The notes beneath the pieces are model-generated. The model was not told where the DNA came from. It did no database searches and saw only the letters and a list, made by a program, of their open reading frames with translations. The position numbers and the translations under genes are program-made. Below are positions 59,114 through 64,000 of a stretch of 64,000 nucleotides of DNA, in pieces. Each line of letters begins with the position of its first letter. Position 1 is the stretch's first letter. The stretch lies in the NCBI RefSeq assembly GCF_003072065.1, contig NZ_QCYG01000007.1, positions 62,001-126,000 of the forward strand. The letters run 5' to 3'. Source of the DNA: Thalassorhabdomicrobium marinisediminis (lineage in GTDB: Bacteria > Pseudomonadota > Alphaproteobacteria > Rhodobacterales > Rhodobacteraceae).

Positions 59114-60373
59114 ATGACCGAGACCACAGCCCTCCTCCCCGATGATCGCCGCGCCAAGCGCAACGTGGCCGTGCTTGTGCTCGCGCAGGCCATTCTGGGC
59201 GCGCAGATGCCGATGATTTTCGTCGTCGGCGGGCTGGCGGGCAAGCAGTTGGCCAGTAATGTCTGCTGGGCGACGCTGCCGATCTCGCTCATCATCTTCG
59301 GGTCAATGACCACCGCGCCGTGGCTTTCGCCCTTGATGCAATCGCGGGGTCGGCGCTTCGGCTTCTACATCGGAGCGCTCGCCGGGGCGGTCGGCGCCGC
59401 CGTTGCCGCCTACGGGCTTTATGCCAGCTCCTTCCCGATCCTGCTCATCGGCTCTTACTTCACCGGCATCTATATGTCCGCGCAGGGTTTTTACCGCTTC
59501 GCCGCGACGGACACCGCCTCGGACAGCTACAAGCCCAAGGCGATCTCCTATGTCATGGCGGGGGGGCTGTTGTCCGCGATCCTCGGGCCGCAACTCAACA
59601 AGATCGTCGAGGGCAGCTTCGTGGTGCCGTTTCTGGGCACCTATCTTGTGATCATCATGCTCAACCTCGTGGGCATGTTCCTGTTCACCGCGCTGGACCT
59701 GCCCAAGGGCACGCGGCGCGAGCCTGCGCCCCTTGCCGCCACCCCACCCCGCAGCCGCCGTGCGCTGCTGTCGGATCCCAATATCATCGTGGCGATGATC
59801 GTGGCGCTGGTGGCCTATTCGCTGATGAACCTGATCATGACCTCGACCCCGCTGGCCGTGGTCGGCTGCGGCTATGCGCTCAGCAGCGCCAATGACATCG
59901 TCTCGGCCCATGTGCTGGCCATGTTCGCGCCCAGTTTCTTCACCGGCCATCTGATCGTGCGCTTCGGGGTCAAGACGATCATGGGCGTCGGCGTGGCGAT
60001 CCTTGCCGGGGCGGGTGCCGCCGCGCTGCTGGGGGTCAACTTCGCCGATGCGGACCAACCCTCTCTGTTCAGCTTCTACGCGGCGCTGATCCTGCTGGGG
60101 CTGGGCTGGAACTTCGGCTTTATCGGCGCGACCACGCTGCTGACCGAATCCCACGCGCCTCATGAGCGCGGCGTCGTGCAGGGATTGAACGACATGGTGG
60201 TCTTCGGCTCGGTCACTCTGGCCTCGCTGGCGTCGGGCGGGCTGATGAACTGCTCGGGCGGCTCGCCGATGGAAGGCTGGACCGCCGTGAACCTCGCCAT
60301 GGCGCCGTTCATCGCGCTGGCCGGCGGTGCGCTGATCTGGCTGGCCCTGCGCCCCCGGGGTCGCGACGCCTAG
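59114..60373 (+). CDS. MFS transporter
   Basis: 419 residues with about twelve membrane helices and a central loop near 195-220 (LPKGTRREPAPLAATPPRSR). AILGAQMPMIFVVGGLAGKQ and HERGVVQGLNDMVVFGSVTL are typical of a YcaD-like MFS group common in Rhodobacteraceae. Substrate unknown; nearness to cobB does not prove a cobalamin role. Its stop overlaps the convergent gene at CTAG. Confidence 0.88.
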   Translation: MTETTALLPDDRRAKRNVAVLVLAQAILGAQMPMIFVVGGLAGKQLASNVCWATLPISLIIFGSMTTAPWLSPLMQSRGRRFGFYIGALAGAVGAAVAAYGLYASSFPILLIGSYFTGIYMSAQGFYRFAATDTASDSYKPKAISYVMAGGLLSAILGPQLNKIVEGSFVVPFLGTYLVIIMLNLVGMFLFTALDLPKGTRREPAPLAATPPRSRRALLSDPNIIVAMIVALVAYSLMNLIMTSTPLAVVGCGYALSSANDIVSAHVLAMFAPSFFTGHLIVRFGVKTIMGVGVAILAGAGAAALLGVNFADADQPSLFSFYAALILLGLGWNFGFIGATTLLTESHAPHERGVVQGLNDMVVFGSVTLASLASGGLMNCSGGSPMEGWTAVNLAMAPFIALAGGALIWLALRPRGRDA

Positions 60374-61140
60374 GCGCGGGCCAGACGTGCGGCGCGGCGC
60401 GCCAGCCTGAGACGGCTCCGAAACGGGCTGATCCCGACGCTGTTCTGCGCGACCCGGTCCGGCTGACGCGCGATCTGCTGCAACAGGGGCGCGGCCTCCC
60501 AGCTTTCCAGAAGCGCCGCACGGGGCAGACCGGACAGGCCCGCCCAGCGGCCCGCCTCACGCAGCCGCGTCAGCGCCTCTTGCGCCAGTTGCGCGATGGC
60601 CTCAGGGCGGCCATCCACCAAAGGCTTGCGGCCCTTGTCTTCAAGCGTGGGCGCGGCGGCCAAGAACCGCGCGAGACCCGTGCCATGACCGATGGCGATC
60701 ACCGTCTCCCGCGCGCTCTCCGGTGCGCCCAGCGCTCGCGCGCCCTGCCACATCAATTCCCCGGAGGTGGCCTCGAGATACTCCCGGAAATGGGCGGCAT
60801 CCTCAAAGGTGTCCTTATAGACATCCCAGCGCCGCGCCGCGACCAGCCGGTCGAGCGCCTGCGCCCCGGGTACATCCAGCACCTCGGCCAGTTCCGTCGT
60901 CACCTCATGTTTGCGGACCGCGCGCGCCTCCGCGATCTCCTCCAGCGCGTCACGCCACCATTGCAGGCGCATCTCGGCGATCATCGGCTCCTCGGTCACC
61001 CAAGGGGCCCGCGCCACCTGCATGTTGAAGGCATACAGCGGAAACAACACGCGGCGGGCGGCGACAGGGCTCGCCATGGCCGCGCGGAACCGTTCCGGAT
61101 CGCCTTTCTCGACGCTGGCGGCGCAGGCGTCGAAGCTCAC
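60370..61140 (-). CDS. Squalene/phytoene synthase-fold protein (NDUFAF6-like)
   Basis: 256 residues from GTG 61140, overlapping the cimA stop (GTGA). The fold is recognised from RVLFPLYAFNMQVARAPW, MIAEMRLQWWRDALEEI and IGHGTGLARFLAAAP. The Asp-rich substrate motifs of true synthases are missing (only DALEE remains of the first, and no D-x-x-x-D in the second), as in mitochondrial NDUFAF6/Sicily, so it is probably not a carotenoid enzyme. A complex I assembly role is plausible by homology. Confidence 0.75.
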   Translation of the reverse strand: MSFDACAASVEKGDPERFRAAMASPVAARRVLFPLYAFNMQVARAPWVTEEPMIAEMRLQWWRDALEEIAEARAVRKHEVTTELAEVLDVPGAQALDRLVAARRWDVYKDTFEDAAHFREYLEATSGELMWQGARALGAPESARETVIAIGHGTGLARFLAAAPTLEDKGRKPLVDGRPEAIAQLAQEALTRLREAGRWAGLSGLPRAALLESWEAAPLLQQIARQPDRVAQNSVGISPFRSRLRLARRAARLARA

Positions 61141-62768
61141 AGCGTCGCCCCATCCTGCGCCCCGTCGCGCACCAGCTTCCAGCGGATCGCATCGACCAGC
61201 GCGTCGAACGAGGCATCGACGATGTTGGCGCTGACCCCCACCGTAGACCATGTGCGCCCCTGCCCGTCTTCACTGTCGATGATGACCCGCGTCACCGCCT
61301 CGGTGCCGCCATTGGTGATGCGCACCTTGAAGTCCGTCAGCCGGATGTCGGCCACGTGTTCCGCATAGCGCCCCAGATCCTTCATCAGCGCGCGGCTGAG
61401 CGCATGCACCGGCCCCTGATCGGACCCATCGGGCCCGAGGCTCTCCGACACCGACAGGGTCTTCTGCCCGTCCACCTTCACCACGACCACCGCCTCGGAG
61501 AGCGAGACCATCTCATTGCGTTTGTTGCGCCGCCGCTCGACCGTGACGCGGTAGCGTTTTACCTCGAAGAAATCGGGCATCACGCCCAGCTCTTCCCGCG
61601 CAAGCACCTCGAACGAGGCCTGCGCTGTGTCATAGGAATAGCCCGCCGCCTCGCGCTCTTTCACCCGGTCAAGGATGCGCGCAAGGGCCGGGTCGCCCTT
61701 GGCAACCTCAAGCCCCATGGCGCCCAGCCGTTCGCGCAGGTTCGACTGCCCCGCCTGGTTCGACATGGGCACGATCCGCGCATTGCCGACCTGCGCGGGG
61801 TCGATATGCTCATAGGTGCTGGGGTCCTTGGCGATGGCGCTGGCATGCAGCCCCGCCTTATGGGCAAAGGCGCTGACGCCGACGTAAGCGGCCTGTTTCT
61901 GCGGCACCCGGTTGAGGATTTCATCGAGCCGGCGCGACACGCGCAGCAGGCTGGTCAGCGCCTCGGCCGTCACCCCCGTCTCGAACTGGCTCGCATAGGG
62001 TTCCTTCAGCGCCAGCGTCGGGATCAGAGTGGTGAGGTTGGCATTGCCACAACGTTCGCCCAACCCGTTGAGCGTGCCCTGCACCTGCCGCGCGCCCGCC
62101 GCCACGGCGACCAGACTGTTGGCCACGGCGTTCTCGGTGTCGTTGTGGGTGTGGATGCCGATATGGCTTCCCGGCACGCCCGCCTCGATCAAGGCCTTGA
62201 CGCCCGCGCGCACGTCATGAGGCAGCGCGCCGCCGTTGGTGTCGCAGAGCACCACCCAGCGCGCGCCCGCGTCATAGGCCGCCTTGGCCGCGCACAGCGT
62301 GTACTCGGGGTTGGATTTCAGCCCGTCGAAGAAGTGTTCCGCGTCGAACAACGCCTCGCGCCCGCTGACGACGATATGCGCGACCGAGGCGGAAATGTTC
62401 TTGATGTTCTCCTCCAACGTGATGCCAAGGGCGGCTTCGACGTGGAAATCATGGGTCTTGCCGACGATGCAGACCGCCTGCGTGCCCGCGTTCATCACCG
62501 CGGCGAGCACATCGTCGTTCTCGGCCGAGCGCCCCGCCCGTTTGGTCATCCCGAACGCGGTGAGCCGCGCGCGGGTTTTTGGCGCATCCTCGAAGAACTC
62601 GCTGTCGGTGGGGTTCGCCCCCGGCCAGCCGCCTTCGATGTAGTCCACGCCCAGATCATCCAGCATCCGCGCCACGGCGTGCTTTTCGTCGGTGGAGAAC
62701 TGCACACCCTGCGTCTGCTGCCCATCGCGCAGGGTGGTGTCGTAAAGGTAAAGACGTTCCTTGGTCAT
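61137..62768 (-). CDS. cimA: (R)-citramalate synthase
   Basis: 543 residues, normal for CimA/LeuA2. TIM barrel with LYDTTLRDGQQTQGVQFSTD, GIHTHNDTENAVANSLVAVA, NGLGERCGNANL, and a C-terminal regulatory LeuA-dimer domain (SYDTAQASFEVLAREELG; SDQGPVHALSRALMKDL). Condenses pyruvate with acetyl-CoA, giving isoleucine without threonine. ATG 62768 overlaps the stop of a small ORF that bridges to cysS. Confidence 0.93.
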   Translation of the reverse strand: MTKERLYLYDTTLRDGQQTQGVQFSTDEKHAVARMLDDLGVDYIEGGWPGANPTDSEFFEDAPKTRARLTAFGMTKRAGRSAENDDVLAAVMNAGTQAVCIVGKTHDFHVEAALGITLEENIKNISASVAHIVVSGREALFDAEHFFDGLKSNPEYTLCAAKAAYDAGARWVVLCDTNGGALPHDVRAGVKALIEAGVPGSHIGIHTHNDTENAVANSLVAVAAGARQVQGTLNGLGERCGNANLTTLIPTLALKEPYASQFETGVTAEALTSLLRVSRRLDEILNRVPQKQAAYVGVSAFAHKAGLHASAIAKDPSTYEHIDPAQVGNARIVPMSNQAGQSNLRERLGAMGLEVAKGDPALARILDRVKEREAAGYSYDTAQASFEVLAREELGVMPDFFEVKRYRVTVERRRNKRNEMVSLSEAVVVVKVDGQKTLSVSESLGPDGSDQGPVHALSRALMKDLGRYAEHVADIRLTDFKVRITNGGTEAVTRVIIDSEDGQGRTWSTVGVSANIVDASFDALVDAIRWKLVRDGAQDGATL

Positions 62769-62986
62769 TCTAGGCCCTCCCCGTCTGGCTTGGCCGCCGC
62801 CGTGGCGCTTGTGGCAAGGTCAGCCCCCGACCGCCCCGCCGGGCGGCGGCGATCCCCCCAGCCGCGGTCGGCGGAGTCCTGCGGACGGATCGCCCTGCGA
62901 TCCGGACAGCCCCCGTCCGCCCCCCCGGGCGGGGGCTTCCCCCCCACCCGCGGCCGGGGACTGTCGTGCGTTGCGGCAAGGGTCAT
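62765..62986 (-). CDS. Repeat-encoded ORF bridging cysS and cimA
   Basis: A 73-codon frame starts in ATGA overlap with the cysS stop (ATG 62986) and ends in ATGA overlap with cimA. It begins [17 protein letters not shown] and is rich in Gly, Pro, Arg and Asp, without any domain. It is made almost wholly of the GC-rich repeat at 62821-62965. It may be translated simply to pass ribosomes from cysS to cimA, or be no more than a readable spacer. Translation is not shown. Confidence 0.4.
   Translation of the reverse strand: MTLAATHDSPRPRVGGKPPPGGADGGCPDRRAIRPQDSADRGWGDRRRPAGRSGADLATSATAAAKPDGEGLE
62821..62965. repeat. Two diverged GC-rich palindromic repeat units with a central hairpin
   Basis: Units at about 62821-62878 and 62907-62965 align over ~58 bases and both begin CAGCCCCCG; period 86. 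Each can fold on itself (for example GCCCCCG with CGGGGGC). Between them is a perfect 8-bp inverted repeat CGGATCGC-CCT-GCGATCCG (62886-62904). The pattern resembles dispersed palindromic elements; whether other copies exist in the genome cannot be seen here. Confidence 0.65.
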
Positions 62987-64000
62987 AGCAAGCCCTCCAG
63001 TTTGGAGGGGTCGAAGTTGCTGGAACGCTCCCCTTGCGGTCCTGTAGGTGTCGCCTGCACGACGAGGCCAGCTTCGTTAAGCTTCTGCCTAAATTCATCA
63101 GCCTCAGCCCAACGCTTTTGATCTCTGAGTGATTGCCAGTGGTCTAGATACGGGTGAATTAAATTCATCAGCTCAGATAGACTTTCGCCGCCAAGGGCGG
63201 TTGGTCCGGACGTCATCGTCAAATCGCTACGCCACCAATCAACCTCTTCGGGACTCCCGAAGCCCAAGAGTTCCATAGCTGCCCGCAGTTCCGCCGGTTT
63301 CTTCTGGAGCTGCTGCATTCGCTGGAGCGCCGCGTGCGTGTTCAAGTCATCTGACAAGGCGTCGATAATCAACACATCCACCCCGTCAGACGGTTTGACG
63401 CCAGCCGCCGCTGCATAGAGTCGTGCGAGCACCTTCTCCGCCTCAACCCGCTTCTTCTCGGTCCAATCCATCGGCTTGCGGTAATGCGTCGACAGCATCA
63501 CGAAGCGGATCACCTCGCCCGGCACGCCCTGCTCCAGCAAATCGCGCACGGTGAAGAAATTGCCCAGCGACTTGGACATTTTCTTACCCTCGACCTGCAA
63601 CATCTCGTTGTGCATCCAGACGTTGGCGAACCCGTGCCCCATGCAGGCCGATTGCGCGATCTCGTTTTCGTGGTGCGGGAATTGCAGATCGTTGCCGCCG
63701 CCGTGAATGTCGAAACTCTCGCCCAGAAGCTCCGCCGCCATGGCCGAGCATTCGATATGCCAGCCGGGCCGCCCGCGCCCCCAAGGGCTGTCCCAGCCGG
63801 GCAGATCATCCGTCGACGGCTTCCACAGCACGAAATCCAACGGGTCTTCCTTGAAGGGCGCGACCTCGACCCGCGCGCCCGCGATCATGTCATCCACCGT
63901 GCGCCCCGACAGCGCGCCATACTTCTCATAGGACCGCACGCGGAACAGCACGTGCCCTTCTTTGGCATAGGCGTGGCCCTTCTCGACCAGCGCTTCGATC
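62983..64000 (-). CDS. cysS: Cysteinyl-tRNA synthetase (partial, N-terminus off window)
   Basis: About 339 C-terminal residues are visible, still open at the window edge (reading [20 protein letters not shown] at the edge). Seen: [30 protein letters not shown] with the zinc Cys, [18 protein letters not shown] with zinc His, KMSKSLGN (the KMSKS loop), and the DALR anticodon domain ([13 protein letters not shown]). The end [20 protein letters not shown] is normal. The last codons overlap the bridging ORF. Confidence 0.95.
   Translation of the reverse strand, partial: IEALVEKGHAYAKEGHVLFRVRSYEKYGALSGRTVDDMIAGARVEVAPFKEDPLDFVLWKPSTDDLPGWDSPWGRGRPGWHIECSAMAAELLGESFDIHGGGNDLQFPHHENEIAQSACMGHGFANVWMHNEMLQVEGKKMSKSLGNFFTVRDLLEQGVPGEVIRFVMLSTHYRKPMDWTEKKRVEAEKVLARLYAAAAGVKPSDGVDVLIIDALSDDLNTHAALQRMQQLQKKPAELRAAMELLGFGSPEEVDWWRSDLTMTSGPTALGGESLSELMNLIHPYLDHWQSLRDQKRWAEADEFRQKLNEAGLVVQATPTGPQGERSSNFDPSKLEGLL

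Noticed and set aside
60370-61140. Carotenoid or hopanoid biosynthesis from a phytoene/squalene synthase
   Set aside because: The Asp-rich catalytic motifs are missing and no other pathway gene is nearby.

Overview
The window is a 64 kb piece of a GC-rich alphaproteobacterial chromosome, almost certainly from the Rhodobacteraceae (Roseobacter group). The evidence is the gene content: CckA and ChpT of the CtrA phosphorelay, an L21 protein with a long C-terminal extension, the rplU-rpmA-GNAT-obgE-proB-proA order, an aglEFGAK-type alpha-glucoside operon, an Entner-Doudoroff style zwf-pgl-pgi operon, a CbiD/CobK cobalamin cluster, and dense packing with many ATGA, GTGA and TGATG stop/start overlaps. 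No IS element, prophage, CRISPR array or rRNA gene was seen. Two tRNA genes are present (Ser-CGA and Gly-CCC).

Layout. 0-6.3 kb: DUF3553 (partial) and chpT diverge; then on the minus strand rplU, rpmA, terminator, a doubtful ORF, GNAT, obgE, proB, proA. 6.4-14.2 kb: a lipoprotein, a DUF2059 protein, tRNA-Ser, an AI-2E-family permease, two small envelope proteins, a large YdeP/FdhF-type molybdopterin oxidoreductase, a group III truncated haemoglobin coupled to a 51-residue membrane protein, and a zinc-type alcohol dehydrogenase-like reductase. 14.4-17.3 kb: an orphan hybrid sensor kinase. 17.3-20.0 kb: a tmpA-tmpB-like pair of non-haem iron oxygenases with a divergent LysR regulator, read as a 2-trimethylaminoethylphosphonate to glycine betaine pathway. 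20.0-27.6 kb: a complete family 5 (peptide-type) ABC uptake system split into two divergent units, with an M24 peptidase, an XRE-cupin regulator and a GAF protein.

27.7-38.9 kb: a small ORF behind a hairpin, glpK, rlmE, then the alpha-glucoside operon (aglK, aglA, aglG, aglF, aglE) divergent from aglR-glk, with LacI-type operators on both sides. 39-47.3 kb: cckA, an RsmB-type methyltransferase, guaB, an agmatinase-family ureohydrolase and a RACo-like ASKHA ferredoxin protein. 47.4-48.1 kb: tRNA-Gly followed by an AT-rich islet with one membrane protein. 48.2-54.4 kb: RidA, a thioesterase, the pgi-pgl-zwf operon with a palindromic operator, an HNH endonuclease, an esterase and an AlkA-type glycosylase. 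55-60.4 kb: cobalamin genes cobK, cbiD, cobA, cobB and an MFS carrier. 60.4-64 kb: a squalene/phytoene-synthase-fold protein, cimA, a GC-rich repeat carrying an ORF that bridges cimA and cysS, and cysS (partial).

How the parts fit. The agl operon, glk and zwf-pgl-pgi form a route from imported alpha-glucosides through glucose 6-phosphate to 6-phosphogluconate. TmpAB would release phosphate and glycine betaine. The RACo-like protein is the sort of activator used by corrinoid methyltransferases, and corrinoid synthesis genes lie 10 kb away, but no such methyltransferase is in the window, so that link is only a hypothesis. The most interesting items are tmpAB, the divergent ABC/M24/GAF module with twin AAAAcTTTT sites, and the repeat-derived ORF between cysS and cimA.
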